Shown: positions 8,574-18,151, counted from the stretch's first letter. The stretch: 64,000 nt of DNA from Pseudomonas frederiksbergensis (GCF_003732665.1 NZ_MOBP01000009.1:148622-212621), one strand, 5' to 3'. Notes: generated from the sequence alone by a model not told the origin. Translations and numbers: made by a program.

Positions 8574-9449
8574 TTAACCAGCAAATCTCGTACAGACCTT
8601 TCCGGGCACATCGACCCGAATCCACAGCACCGCGCCGTCCAGTGGATGGTTGAGCGGGCTCGCGGCGCTGGTGATGTACAGGGTTTGCAGGTCTTCGCCA
8701 CCGAACACGCAACTGGTGGGGCGGCTGACTGGCAAGTCGATCACCCGGTCAACCTGGCCTTCGGGGTTCAATCGGAGCAGGCAACTGCCATCCCATCGGG
8801 CGTTCCACAGATAGCCCTCGGCATCCATCGCCGAACCGTCCGGGCCGCCGCGCTCGTGGGGGCCGAACCAGACCTGAGCCGGATCGAGGCCGCCGTCGGT
8901 GCGGATGAAATGTTGATAGAGCGTGCGGTCGAGGCTGTCGGCGAAGTACAGCCGTGTACCGTCATCGCTCCACAGCAAAGTATTGGGAATGCCCAGCCCT
9001 CGGAGCAACGGCGTGACCCGGGCATCGCGGTCGATGCGGAAAAGGCCACCGGAGCGGCGCTCGATGGGCAGGTCTTCGCCGTTCTCGCCGATGTTGTTCT
9101 GCATGGTGCCGAGCCAGAGCTGGCCTTGGGCATCGCAGCGGGCTTCGTTGGGGCGGTTGCCGGGTTGTGGGTCGGCGACGCAGAGCAGGGTCAAGCGCGG
9201 TTCCAGGCCGGGGGAATCCAGGTCCAGGCGATAGACGCCGCTGCTCATCGCCACCAGCGCATCGCCGCTTTCGCAGGGGATGAACGCGGAGACATGCTCG
9301 GGCATCTGCCAGATCTGCACGTTGGCGCCGATCAGCCGCAGGGCTTGTTTGCCGGCGATGTCGACCCAGTACAGCGCCTGGGTGGGCGCGTCCCAGAAGG
9401 GTCCTTCACCGAGCTGGGCGCGGTGTTCGGTAACGGCAGTCCACGTCAT
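8574..9449 (-). CDS. SMP-30/gluconolactonase family protein (probable L-arabinonolactonase)
   Basis: A 291-residue six-bladed beta-propeller lactonase. Family motifs are visible: LGEGPFWD with the metal-binding Glu near the N-terminus, NRPNEARCDAQGQLWLGTM in the middle and SDDGTRLYFADS with the catalytic Asp region. It would hydrolyse the aldonolactone made by the neighbouring dehydrogenase to the aldonate, releasing it for the 2-keto-3-deoxy pathway encoded elsewhere. An AAGGAGG Shine-Dalgarno lies 5-6 nt before the ATG. It sits between the regulator gene and the dehydrogenase on the same strand, with a REP block in front. Confidence 0.88.
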   Translation of the reverse strand: MTWTAVTEHRAQLGEGPFWDAPTQALYWVDIAGKQALRLIGANVQIWQMPEHVSAFIPCESGDALVAMSSGVYRLDLDSPGLEPRLTLLCVADPQPGNRPNEARCDAQGQLWLGTMQNNIGENGEDLPIERRSGGLFRIDRDARVTPLLRGLGIPNTLLWSDDGTRLYFADSLDRTLYQHFIRTDGGLDPAQVWFGPHERGGPDGSAMDAEGYLWNARWDGSCLLRLNPEGQVDRVIDLPVSRPTSCVFGGEDLQTLYITSAASPLNHPLDGAVLWIRVDVPGKVCTRFAG

Positions 9450-9474
9450 GAAACCTCCTTCTTATTGCTTTTTA

Positions 9475-9585
9475 TGTGGGAGCGGGCTTGCCCTGTAGGA
9501 GCGAGGCTTGCCCGCGAAAGCGATTTAACATTCAACGCCTCTGTTGATCATGAAATAGCTTTCGCGGGCAAGCCTCGCTCCTACA
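9475..9585. repeat. Composite REP: truncated GTGGGAGCGGG unit abutting a full GTAGGAGCGAGG REPIN
   Basis: Positions 9475-9492 hold the first 18 bases of the GTGGGAGCGGGCTTG class, interrupted directly by a complete REPIN of the GTAGGAGCGAGGCTTG class with arms 9494-9521 and 9558-9585. The structure looks like insertion of one REP subtype into another. Confidence 0.85.
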
Positions 9586-9600
9586 AGGGGATGTGGGTGG

Positions 9601-10317
9601 TCAGCTGGCTTTTTTGTCGGCCATGACTTGTGGGTAGAAGCGTTTGATGGCCAGGTCGGCATTGTCGATCAGGGTCATGCAGGCCCACACGCCCCGCGCG
9701 GCATCCCGGGCGGCGATGGCGTCGGCCATGTCTTTGTGGATCGGCAGTGTGCGCCGGAGTTCATCCGGGTCGGCGGCGGAGACTTCGAACGACACCGCCA
9801 GCAGCGCACCGAGGGCCGGAACCATTTGTTCGATGAATTGATTGTGGCTGGCGGCGAGGATGCACTCGTGAAAGAACTGGTCGGCGCGGTTGTAATCGAT
9901 GCCGCTGTCCACCGCTCGCTCCAGGGCGTTGTAGGCCTGGAGGATGGCTTGCACCTGTTCGACCGTGGCACGCTCGCAGGCCCAGCGCACGGCCATGGGT
10001 TCGATGGTGCGGCGCAGGTCGAGCAAGTCATCGACGAAGTTTTCCGGCAGACCGCTACGGGACAACCAACCCACGACTTGCGGATCAAACAGGTTCCAGC
10101 GTTTTGTCGGCAACACCCGTGTGCCGACTTTCGGCCCGACTTCGAGCAGGCCTTTGGCGACCAGAGTCTTGATGGCTTCGCGGATCACCGTGCGACTCAC
10201 CCCCAACTGCTGGCCCAAGTCAGCCTCGACCTTGATGGTTTCGCCGGGCTTCACCTGGCCGGCAGCAATCCAGCAACCGAGCCAATCGACCGTCGACGCA
10301 TGAAAACTGCTGGACAT
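9601..10317 (-). CDS. FadR/GntR-family regulator with FCD domain, probable arabinose/galactose regulator
   Basis: A 238-residue FadR-subfamily GntR regulator. The winged helix (about residues 10-75) includes LGQQLGVSRTVIREAIKTLVAKGL. The all-helical FCD domain follows, with conserved metal-binding positions around FFHECILAASHN and the C-terminal HKDMADAI. FCD regulators usually respond to sugar acids or pathway intermediates and relieve repression. A 14-bp sequence in the spacer of its own promoter recurs exactly at the araF promoter, supporting autoregulation and control of araFGH. It is the first gene of the module. Confidence 0.88.
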   Translation of the reverse strand: MSSSFHASTVDWLGCWIAAGQVKPGETIKVEADLGQQLGVSRTVIREAIKTLVAKGLLEVGPKVGTRVLPTKRWNLFDPQVVGWLSRSGLPENFVDDLLDLRRTIEPMAVRWACERATVEQVQAILQAYNALERAVDSGIDYNRADQFFHECILAASHNQFIEQMVPALGALLAVSFEVSAADPDELRRTLPIHKDMADAIAARDAARGVWACMTLIDNADLAIKRFYPQVMADKKAS

Positions 10318-10349
10318 GGAAACCTCAAAGCCGTTCGCTATGGAGGCTC

Positions 10350-10378
10350 ACGCTAATCATCATACGATTGGCTGTCAA
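10350..10378 (-). promoter_or_regulatory. Promoter of the FCD-GntR gene with embedded candidate operator
   Basis: On the minus strand a perfect -35 TTGACA (10373-10378), a 17-bp spacer and TAGCGT (10350-10355) precede the regulator start by about 30 bp. The spacer contains ATCGTATGATGATT (10355-10368 on the minus strand), identical to the copy at araF but in the opposite orientation. The core ATCGTATGAT is a near-palindrome, as expected for a GntR dimer. Confidence 0.7.
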
Positions 10379-10408
10379 TTTGATTTTCTCGGGACAACAC
10401 AAAACAAC

Positions 10409-10497
10409 TGTGGGAGCGGGCTTGCTCGCGAAGGCGGTGTGTCAGCCAATGATATGTCGACTGACACTCCCTCTTCGCGAGCAAGCCCGCTCCCACA
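10409..10497. repeat. REPIN, GTGGGAGCGGGCTTG subtype
   Basis: Inverted repeat with arms TGTGGGAGCGGGCTTGCTCG and complement around a 34-bp centre, closely related to the copy at 3741-3829 including loop fragments (TGTCAG and CTGACACTCC). It fills the gap between the DUF1285 stop and the regulator promoter. Confidence 0.92.
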
Positions 10498-10510
10498 TTT
10501 TTTGATTTGC

Positions 10511-11071
10511 TTAAGGTTCGAGGCCGATGGGGAAGAACTCCCCGCCACTCCACACACCCAACCAACGCTGCCCGTCGATCTCACGGCTCACCGCCAATTC
10601 CACCAATTGATAGAACACATTGCGATGGATCAGCGCTTCCAGATTGGTCCGCACATGCACGTACGGCGCAGGCTCTTGGGTGACCGGATCAATCACCACC
10701 CGCATCGGGTGTTCGGCCCCCGCCTCGGCCGTCTCATCGACGTTGGTGGTGAAGCGCAGAAGCTGGGCTTCACCCTCGCCTTCCACTTCCACGGCAATCG
10801 CCACGAAGGGCGCGTCGTCGACCTTGATCCCGACTTTCTCAACCGGAGTGATCAGGAAGTAGTCATCGCCGTCGCGGCGGATGATGGTGGAGAACAGCTT
10901 GACCATCGGCTTGCGCCCGATCGGCGTGCCCAAGTAATACCAGGTGCCGTCCCGGGCGATGCGCATGTCGATATCGCCGCAGAAGTCGGGGTTCCACAGG
11001 TGGACCGGTGGCAAGCCCTTGGTCTTGGAGATTTGCCCCAGCAGGTCGTTGGCTTTTTGCGGGCCACTCAT
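10511..11071 (-). CDS. DUF1285 domain-containing protein
   Basis: A 186-residue cytoplasmic protein with no signal peptide or membrane segment, covering the DUF1285 family full length ([19 protein letters not shown] near the N-terminus, then [20 protein letters not shown]). The family is widespread in proteobacteria and has no established function. AAGGAG lies 7 nt before the ATG. It is separated by 16 bp from the upstream DUF4823 lipoprotein gene, and the two are probably co-transcribed. I recall this pair next to the TetR gene in P. aeruginosa as well. Confidence 0.85.
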   Translation of the reverse strand: MSGPQKANDLLGQISKTKGLPPVHLWNPDFCGDIDMRIARDGTWYYLGTPIGRKPMVKLFSTIIRRDGDDYFLITPVEKVGIKVDDAPFVAIAVEVEGEGEAQLLRFTTNVDETAEAGAEHPMRVVIDPVTQEPAPYVHVRTNLEALIHRNVFYQLVELAVSREIDGQRWLGVWSGGEFFPIGLEP

Positions 11072-11087
11072 GGCAATCTCCTTGGAA

Positions 11088-11693
11088 TTACTGGTCGCCG
11101 AGCCCCAGCAGGCTACGAGCGTATTGCTCCAGCGGCGGGCCCAGCAAGTCTTCTGGTTTGGTGTCGTGGAACGTCAGTAAACCGCCACGACTCTTGATCC
11201 GTGCAGTATCGATCAAATACTGGGTGCTGGTCTCGATCAACATGATCTGAATCACGCCGCTGTCGAGACCGAGGCGATCCACGGCTTCCTGATCAAGCCA
11301 TTCGTCGGAGTTGCCGATACGGTCGTCAGCCTTGGCAAATCGCGTGTAGAGCAGGTAATGCGCACCGGCGGCCCGGGCTTCGCCCATGGCGGCGTCGAGG
11401 CCTTCCGGCGCACGGGCGCGGCGGACCATCGGGAAGTATTCGATAAAGCCGTCGAAGGCGGTTTCAGCCACCACGTTCGGGCGCGGATAGGCACTGCCAG
11501 GCGGCGCGAAGGCACCTTGGGCGATGTAGATGAAGGAGTCCGGCTGAATGCGGAAGTTGTTCACGCGCTGGCTGTTGCTGTGGTCCAGCAGCCCCGCGTC
11601 GCTCATGTGATAGCGAACACCTTCGCCCATGTCGCTGACATTCATGCAGCCACCAAGCGCCATAACGGCCAGCAGCAAAACCAGGCTACGCAT
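11088..11693 (-). CDS. DUF4823 family lipoprotein
   Basis: A 201-residue predicted lipoprotein. The signal peptide [16 protein letters not shown] ends in a clear lipobox, with Cys16 the lipidation site. Asn at +2 and no Asp suggest sorting to the outer membrane by the usual Lol rule. The mature part matches the DUF4823 family and is soluble, mixed alpha/beta. Function is unknown. It lies directly upstream of the DUF1285 gene (16-bp gap). A long inverted repeat lies between it and moaA. Confidence 0.82.
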   Translation of the reverse strand: MRSLVLLLAVMALGGCMNVSDMGEGVRYHMSDAGLLDHSNSQRVNNFRIQPDSFIYIAQGAFAPPGSAYPRPNVVAETAFDGFIEYFPMVRRARAPEGLDAAMGEARAAGAHYLLYTRFAKADDRIGNSDEWLDQEAVDRLGLDSGVIQIMLIETSTQYLIDTARIKSRGGLLTFHDTKPEDLLGPPLEQYARSLLGLGDQ

Positions 11694-11798
11694 CCTACCC
11701 TCCAGAAGCCGGTGACGGAAAACCGGCGAATGGGCGTTGGATGCAGCTTCCGCGCCAGTCCTTGGGTCTATCGATAATTCGAGTTTGGAAACACAGAC

Positions 11799-11932
11799 TG
11801 TGGCGAGGGGGCTTGCCCCCGTTCGGCTGCGCAGCAGTCGTGAAATCGGAGAATGCCGTTTTTACTGGCACAACGCAGGGGAATGTTTTGGGGCCGCTTC
11901 GCGACCCAACGGGGGCAAGCCCCCTCGCCACA
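11799..11932. repeat. REPIN, TGTGGCGAGGGGGCTTGC subtype
   Basis: Arms TGTGGCGAGGGGGCTTGC... and its complement lie at 11799-11822 and about 11909-11932, separated by about 85 bp that contain a second imperfect pairing. This is a third REP class, distinct from the GTGGGAGC and GTAGGAGC classes. It lies in the 248-bp gap between moaA and the lipoprotein gene, in which no gene was seen. Confidence 0.88.
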
Positions 11933-11941
11933 AAGGCCGTG

Positions 11942-12910
11942 TCAGCCGCCGATAATCTTCATGATGGTCGCACCACCGGAGAACGCCACTTCCTGCTTAT
12001 CGCCGAGGGCTTTTACCAATAGACGCTGCAAGGCCGGCAGTGCCTGATGACGCGGCTTATCCAGCAGGTCGCCGACATAGTGACGATTACTCGATGACAG
12101 GCAACCATGCAGCCATCCGGTAGACGACAGCCGCAGCCGCGAGCAAGTCCGGCAGAACGGCACGCTTTCGTTGGCGATCACGCCAAAGTAGCCCTGCCCC
12201 GGAACCTCGTAGCGCACCGCTGTGGCATCCACCGGTGCGTCGGCTTGCAGGTATTCGTAGCGGTCGCCAATCAGGCTCAGCAATTGCTGAAGGCTGACGA
12301 ACTGTTGCAGGAAGGCGTTGTTGTCGCTGGCCAGGTGGCCCATGCGCATCAGCTCGATAAAGCGCAGCTCATAGCCACGCTCCAGACAGTAGTCGAGCAG
12401 CGGCATCACCTGATCGAGGTTCTGCCCGCGCAACGGCACCATGTTGACCTTGATCTTCAGGCCTGCCGCCGAGGCCTGGTCCATGCCATCGAGCACGGTG
12501 GCCAGGTCGCCGCCACGGGCAATGCTGCGGAAGGCGCCGGCGTCGAGGGTATCGAGGGAAACGTTGATGCGCCGGATACCGGCGTCCACCAGCAGCGGCA
12601 GTTTTTTCGCCAGCAACTGACCATTGGTGGTCAGGCTGATGTCCTCAAGGCCCATCTGGCCGACGGCGGTCATGAAGGCTTCGAGCTTGGGGCTGACCAG
12701 CGGCTCGCCGCCGGTGATGCGTAAACGCTCGATGCCGGCGGCTTCGATCAAATACGCCACGCCCCGTGCCATGGCCTCGGCCGACAGTTCATCCTGCGCA
12801 GCCACCAGCCGCTTGCCGTTAGGCACGCAATAGGTACAGGCGTAATTGCAGGCTGAAGTCAGGCTGATCCGCAAATTGCGAAAACGCCTGCCTTGACGGT
12901 CAACGATCAT
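11942..12910 (-). CDS. moaA: GTP 3',8-cyclase MoaA-family radical SAM protein
   Basis: A 322-residue radical SAM enzyme with both Fe-S sites of MoaA: N-terminal CNYACTYC for the SAM cluster and C-terminal CRTCSRLRLSSTGWLHGC for the substrate cluster. The motifs RITGGEPL, INVSLDTLD and RFIELMRMG are also typical. MoaA rearranges GTP to cyclic pyranopterin precursor in molybdenum cofactor synthesis, which this genome needs for the molybdenum hydroxylase at 37729-40520. Pseudomonads often carry more than one copy; this one is not beside moaBCDE. A 12-bp-arm hairpin lies 32 bp upstream of the start. Confidence 0.85.
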   Translation of the reverse strand: MIVDRQGRRFRNLRISLTSACNYACTYCVPNGKRLVAAQDELSAEAMARGVAYLIEAAGIERLRITGGEPLVSPKLEAFMTAVGQMGLEDISLTTNGQLLAKKLPLLVDAGIRRINVSLDTLDAGAFRSIARGGDLATVLDGMDQASAAGLKIKVNMVPLRGQNLDQVMPLLDYCLERGYELRFIELMRMGHLASDNNAFLQQFVSLQQLLSLIGDRYEYLQADAPVDATAVRYEVPGQGYFGVIANESVPFCRTCSRLRLSSTGWLHGCLSSSNRHYVGDLLDKPRHQALPALQRLLVKALGDKQEVAFSGGATIMKIIGG

Positions 12911-12941
12911 GGATCACTCCGGCAGAAGAAGTTTCGGGACC

Positions 12942-12973
12942 GCTAAAACTTGACTCACAAATCAAGTTTTAGC
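12942..12973. promoter_or_regulatory. Perfect palindrome in the moaA 5' region
   Basis: GCTAAAACTTGA (12942-12953) and TCAAGTTTTAGC (12962-12973) are perfect complements around an 8-nt loop. It lies between the predicted moaA promoter and the start codon, so it would be in the mRNA leader or act as an operator. It lacks a U-run, so it is not a classical terminator. Confidence 0.75.
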
Positions 12974-12987
12974 AATACCTAAGCCTG

Positions 12988-13017
12988 AGTATATTCCTGC
13001 GGTACTGCGCCATGTAA
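12988..13017 (-). promoter_or_regulatory. Predicted moaA promoter
   Basis: On the minus strand TTACAT (13012-13017), an 18-bp spacer and TATACT (12988-12993). It lies between the TetR stop and moaA, giving moaA its own start with a leader of about 70 nt that includes the palindrome at 12942-12973. Confidence 0.5.
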
Positions 13018-13050
13018 CGAAATAATGGCGCAATCAGCCAACTGAATGGT

Positions 13051-13689
13051 TCAGCTGCTTGGAGTGTCGGTGTCGCGCTTGCGTTTGTTGCCCATGCGCA
13101 CGCCGATGTCCATCAGGAACTGGAAGAAACCTTCCTGATCTTCCAGCACATTGCTCCAGAACGGCGAGTGATACAGCGCCACGGCGCCATGCACCAGCGC
13201 CCAGGATGCGCAGTAATGGAAGTACGGCGGCACGTCTTCGAGCTTGCCTTCGCTGATCCGGCCCTTGATCAGCAGAGTCAGGCGTTCAAAGTTCGAGGCA
13301 CGTATCTTGTGCAGCTCCTCGACCATTTCCGGCACCTGATTGCCCTTGACCACCTTTTCTTCCAGGCGATCGAACAAGCGGTAGCGTTGCGGATCGCGCA
13401 TGCGGAATTCGAAGTAGGCCCGGGACAGGGCTTCCTTGTCCTTGTCGACATCCGCCGAATGCAGCAGCTCGTTCAAATCGCGCTCGTAATCGAGCATCAG
13501 GCGCAGATAGATCTCGGCCTTGGATTTGAAGTGCTTGTAGATCGTGCCTTTGCCGATACCGACGGCATCAGCAATCATCTCGACGGTGACACTGTCTTCA
13601 CCTTGGTCGAGGAACAGCTTGAGCGCGGTATCGAGAATTTCTTGCTCGCGGCGACGAAACTCACGGACCTTACGAGGTTCTTTATGCAT
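13051..13689 (-). CDS. TetR-family transcriptional regulator
   Basis: A 212-residue TetR regulator. The N-terminal helix-turn-helix at about residues 12-60 includes EILDTALKLFLDQGEDSVTVEMIADAV... and GIGKGTIYKHFKSKAEIY, the recognition helix motif. The C-terminal domain (about 80-200) is helical and has no recognised ligand motif. A basic tail (KRKRDTD) closes it. It is the syntenic equivalent, from memory, of PAO1 PA2957, next to the RgsA sRNA. Targets are not evident; the moaA palindrome downstream is one candidate, with no direct support. Confidence 0.87.
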   Translation of the reverse strand: MHKEPRKVREFRRREQEILDTALKLFLDQGEDSVTVEMIADAVGIGKGTIYKHFKSKAEIYLRLMLDYERDLNELLHSADVDKDKEALSRAYFEFRMRDPQRYRLFDRLEEKVVKGNQVPEMVEELHKIRASNFERLTLLIKGRISEGKLEDVPPYFHYCASWALVHGAVALYHSPFWSNVLEDQEGFFQFLMDIGVRMGNKRKRDTDTPSS

Positions 13690-13892
13690 AAGAAAAGGTC
13701 TGTAGGGGTCAAAATTCGAAGCCGCGTATTATGCCTAACTTGCGCCAAAATGCACGGATCATCCGAGCATATCTGTGTTTCTTGATGATTTCACGCAAGC
13801 TCGCCGGTTGATGAGAACTCTTCCGAAGCGGCCGTATTCCAAAATTGTTTAAAAACCGGGGCAGGCAAACTGGACTCAGCGCGATACTGATC

Positions 13893-14022
13893 AATACTTG
13901 AACTGTCGGCGGGGCATCTCCCCCAAGTGCCGCGTCGATATAGGTACCAACGGACCGCGTGCCTTTGTTTTACTCCTAATGGTCTTAACCCGGATTCACC
14001 CCCCAGAACCCGGGTTTTTTTT
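13893..14022 (+). ncRNA. rgsA: Probable RgsA (P16) small RNA
   Basis: An ORF-free stretch of about 130 nt on the plus strand ends in an intrinsic terminator (stem AACCCGG/CCGGGTT at 13987-14016 and a T-run to 14022). Near the 5' end CGGCGGGGCATCTCCCCC can form a stem. A CGATACT box at 13882-13888 fits a sigma-S-type -10 and would place the start at about 13893-13895. From established knowledge, RgsA is an RpoS-dependent sRNA between a TetR-family gene and the tatD-family gene in Pseudomonas, exactly this position. The ends are estimated. Confidence 0.75.
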
Positions 14023-14036
14023 GCCTGCGATTTAAC

Positions 14037-14067
14037 CCTGCGGGAGCGGGCTTGCCCGCGAACGCGG
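14037..14067. repeat. Solo REP element, GGGAGCGGGCTTG subtype
   Basis: A single unpaired REP unit (CTGCGGGAGCGGGCTTG then CCCGCGAACGCGG) lies between the RgsA terminator and the tatD stop. It has no partner arm within 200 bp, unlike the other REPs in this window. Nothing else was recognised between 13690 and 13880. Confidence 0.75.
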
Positions 14068-14076
14068 TGGTGAATC

Positions 14077-14865
14077 CTAAGCGGATTTCACATGCGCCAG
14101 AGGAAACAGCCGCTTGAAGTTCTCGGTGGTCTGCTCGGCAAATCGCTCATACGGCTCCCCACGCAACATCGCCAGGAACTCTGCCACTTCTCGCACATAT
14201 TGCGGCAGGTTCGGTTTGCCGCGATAAGGGATCGGCGCCAGGTACGGCGAATCAGTCTCCACCAGCAAACGGTCGGCCGGCACCTTGCTCGCCACGTCAC
14301 GCAACGCATCGGCATTGCGGAACGTGACAATTCCGGACAGGGAAATGTAATAACCCATGTCCAGCGCAGCCTTGGCCATGTCCCAGTCTTCGGTGAAGCA
14401 ATGCAGCACGCCCGCCTGGGGCAACGCGGCGTCGCGCAACAGCTCCAGGGTATCGGCGCGGGCGCCACGGGTGTGGATGATCACCGGTTTGCCGGTCTGC
14501 TGGGCGGCTTGCAGGTGCAGGCGGAAGGACTCCTGCTGTAACTCGGCGGCTTCCGGCTCGTAGTGGTAATCCAGGCCGGTTTCACCAATCGCCACGACAC
14601 GAGGGTGATTGAGTTCCCGCAACAGCCAGTCCAGCGCGGGTGCGGCGCCGGGTTTTACGTCCAGCGGATGCACGCCGACCGAGCAATCGACGTCGTCATA
14701 ACGTTCGGCCAGGGCTTTGACTTCGGCGGCGTTGTCGACGCTGACGCCGATGCACAGAAAGTGCCCGACCCCGCGCTGCCGGGCCGCATCCAGTGCGGCA
14801 TCCAGGGAACCGTCGTGGGCGGCAAGGTCGAGGCGATCAAGGTGGCAATGGGAATCTACGAGCAT
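14077..14865 (-). CDS. TatD-family metal-dependent hydrolase
   Basis: A 262-residue TIM-barrel hydrolase of the TatD DNase family. Metal ligands are visible: MLVDSHCHLD at the N-terminus (HxH), the GETGLDYH Glu, VIIHTR His, HCFTE His and VETDSPYLAP Asp. TatD relatives act as 3'-5' exonucleases or esterases in the cytoplasm. It is the last gene of the pilZ-holB-tmk-mltG-pabC-fabF run, 15 bp after pilZ. The order matches PAO1 PA2959-PA2960. Confidence 0.92.
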   Translation of the reverse strand: MLVDSHCHLDRLDLAAHDGSLDAALDAARQRGVGHFLCIGVSVDNAAEVKALAERYDDVDCSVGVHPLDVKPGAAPALDWLLRELNHPRVVAIGETGLDYHYEPEAAELQQESFRLHLQAAQQTGKPVIIHTRGARADTLELLRDAALPQAGVLHCFTEDWDMAKAALDMGYYISLSGIVTFRNADALRDVASKVPADRLLVETDSPYLAPIPYRGKPNLPQYVREVAEFLAMLRGEPYERFAEQTTENFKRLFPLAHVKSA

Positions 14866-14880
14866 AAAAAGGGCTGCAAC

Positions 14881-15237
14881 TTACATCGTATGAGTGGGAC
14901 GGTCGGATTTAAGGGCTCCGGCCAGATGGGTTTCGATTCGACTGCGGGCGGTGTTGTCACCGTCATTGAACTGCACGCCGACGCCAGCGGCGCGGTTGCC
15001 CTGGGCGCCTTTAGGGGTGATCCAGGTGACTTTACCAGCGACGGGGATCTTTTCCGCCTCGTCCATCAGGTTCAGCAACATGAACACCTCGTCGCCCAAC
15101 TTGTAGCTTTTGTTGGTCGGGATGAACAGGCCGCCATTCTTGATAAACGGCATGTAGGCGGCGTAGAGCACGGACTTGTCCTTGATGGTCAGGGACAAGA
15201 TGCCGTTGCGCGGCCCGGTGTTGAGCGGTTCATTCAT
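14881..15237 (-). CDS. pilZ: Type IV pilus biogenesis protein PilZ
   Basis: A 118-residue single-domain PilZ protein almost identical in pattern to P. aeruginosa PilZ (GPRNGILSLTIKDKSVLYAA, then KGAQGNRAAGVGVQF). It is needed for type IV pilus assembly, working with PilB and FimX. The canonical c-di-GMP-binding RxxxR and D/NxSxxG motifs are absent, as known for this founder of the family. The start is at MNEPLN because GGAGG lies 5-6 nt upstream; an in-frame GTG 4 codons earlier lies on that Shine-Dalgarno. It follows holB by 32 bp. Confidence 0.93.
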   Translation of the reverse strand: MNEPLNTGPRNGILSLTIKDKSVLYAAYMPFIKNGGLFIPTNKSYKLGDEVFMLLNLMDEAEKIPVAGKVTWITPKGAQGNRAAGVGVQFNDGDNTARSRIETHLAGALKSDRPTHTM

Positions 15238-15269
15238 GCTGACCTCCACGGCTGATGCTCAGAGTTTAG

Positions 15270-16890
<1,621 letters not shown>

Positions 16891-16900
16891 TTAATCAGAG

Positions 16901-18148
16901 TCATTGCGGGCTTTGCGACGCCGGCGCATCCGGCGCGGGTGCCGGAGCAGGCGCGGACTCCTGGGCCGGCATCGGTGGTACGGATTCTGGCGCGGGCGCT
17001 GATGCGGGTGCAGGCGCCGGCTCTTGGGGCGGCACCTGCGGCACTGCTTCCGGCGCGGTATCCGGGGACGCTGCGGGAATCGGCGCCTCGGCCTCCGGCG
17101 TCACCGCCCCGTTGGCCGGTGCCGGGCTGGAGCGGTAATCGGCACGGCGCTTGAGCTGGAACTCGCGCACCGCCGAGTTGTGGGCATCCAGGTCATCGGA
17201 GAAAACATGGCTGCCATCGCCACGCGCCACGAAATACAAACTGTTGCCGGCCACTGGGTTCAGCGCCGCATGGATCGCTTCGCGGCCGACCATGGCAATC
17301 GGGGTCGGCGGCAGGCCGGTGATCATGTAAGTGTTGTACGGCGTCGCTTCCTTGAGATGGGCGCGGGTCAGCTTGCCGGTGTAGCGATCACCCAAACCGT
17401 AAATCACCGTCGGATCGGTCTGCAGCATCATGCCGATCGCCATCCGCCGCACGAATACGCCAGCTATCTGCCCGCGCTCCTGGGGCACGCCGGTTTCCTT
17501 CTCCACCAACGAGGCCATGATCAGCGCCTGATAGGGCTCGGTGTACGGTGCGTCAGCGGCGCGTTTGTCCCATTCCTTGGCGAGTACTTCGTCGAGGCGC
17601 TCATAGGCTTTTTTCAGCAACTCGACGTCGGTAATGCCACGCACAAAGCTGTAAGTGTCCGGGAAGAAGCGACCTTCAGGGAAAATCCCGCTATGGCCGA
17701 TCTTGTCCATGACTTGCGTGTCGCTCAGGCCGTTCAGTGTTTGCTTGAGCTTGTCGTCCTTGGCCAGCGCCGCGCGGACTTGGCGGAAATTCCAGCCTTC
17801 GACCAGGGTCACGCTGTACTGCACCACTTCGCCGCGCTTCCACAAGTCGATCAGACCGTTGACGTTCATGCCCGGCAGCATGCGGTATTCACCGCTGTGG
17901 ATCGGGGTGCCGGCCAGGTTGAAACGCCAATAGACGCGCAACCAGAAGGCGTCCTTGATGACGCCATCGGCTTCGAGTCGATAGAAAGTGCGGGTCGGTG
18001 TCGTGCCCTTGGGCACTTCCAGCAGTTCTTCCTGGGTAATGTTCAGCGGCTGTTCCAGCGCCGAATGGATTTTCCAGGCCGAAGCGGCCATTAGCAGCCC
18101 CGCCAGAACCAGTCCGGTTTCCAGCAGCAGCAAGAATTTACGTCTCAC
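16901..18148 (-). CDS. mltG: Endolytic peptidoglycan transglycosylase MltG with Pro/Ala-rich tail
   Basis: A 415-residue inner-membrane enzyme (YceG family) that cuts nascent glycan strands and sets their length. One N-terminal membrane segment (about residues 5-25), a LysM-like region, then the catalytic domain with SLVEKETG, whose Glu is the conserved catalytic residue. About 80 residues at the C-terminus (from about 335) are a low-complexity run of Pro, Ala, Glu and Ser without homology to the enzyme. E. coli MltG is about 340 residues, so the tail is an addition and probably reaches into the periplasm. It lies 3 bp after pabC. Confidence 0.92.
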   Translation of the reverse strand: MRRKFLLLLETGLVLAGLLMAASAWKIHSALEQPLNITQEELLEVPKGTTPTRTFYRLEADGVIKDAFWLRVYWRFNLAGTPIHSGEYRMLPGMNVNGLIDLWKRGEVVQYSVTLVEGWNFRQVRAALAKDDKLKQTLNGLSDTQVMDKIGHSGIFPEGRFFPDTYSFVRGITDVELLKKAYERLDEVLAKEWDKRAADAPYTEPYQALIMASLVEKETGVPQERGQIAGVFVRRMAIGMMLQTDPTVIYGLGDRYTGKLTRAHLKEATPYNTYMITGLPPTPIAMVGREAIHAALNPVAGNSLYFVARGDGSHVFSDDLDAHNSAVREFQLKRRADYRSSPAPANGAVTPEAEAPIPAASPDTAPEAVPQVPPQEPAPAPASAPAPESVPPMPAQESAPAPAPAPDAPASQSPQ

Positions 18149-18151
18149 GTA

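Noticed and set aside
12946..12969. An Anr/FNR box (TTGAT-N4-ATCAA) in the moaA palindrome
   Set aside because: The half-sites are eight bases apart and the inner positions do not match; only the outer TTGA/TCAA agree.
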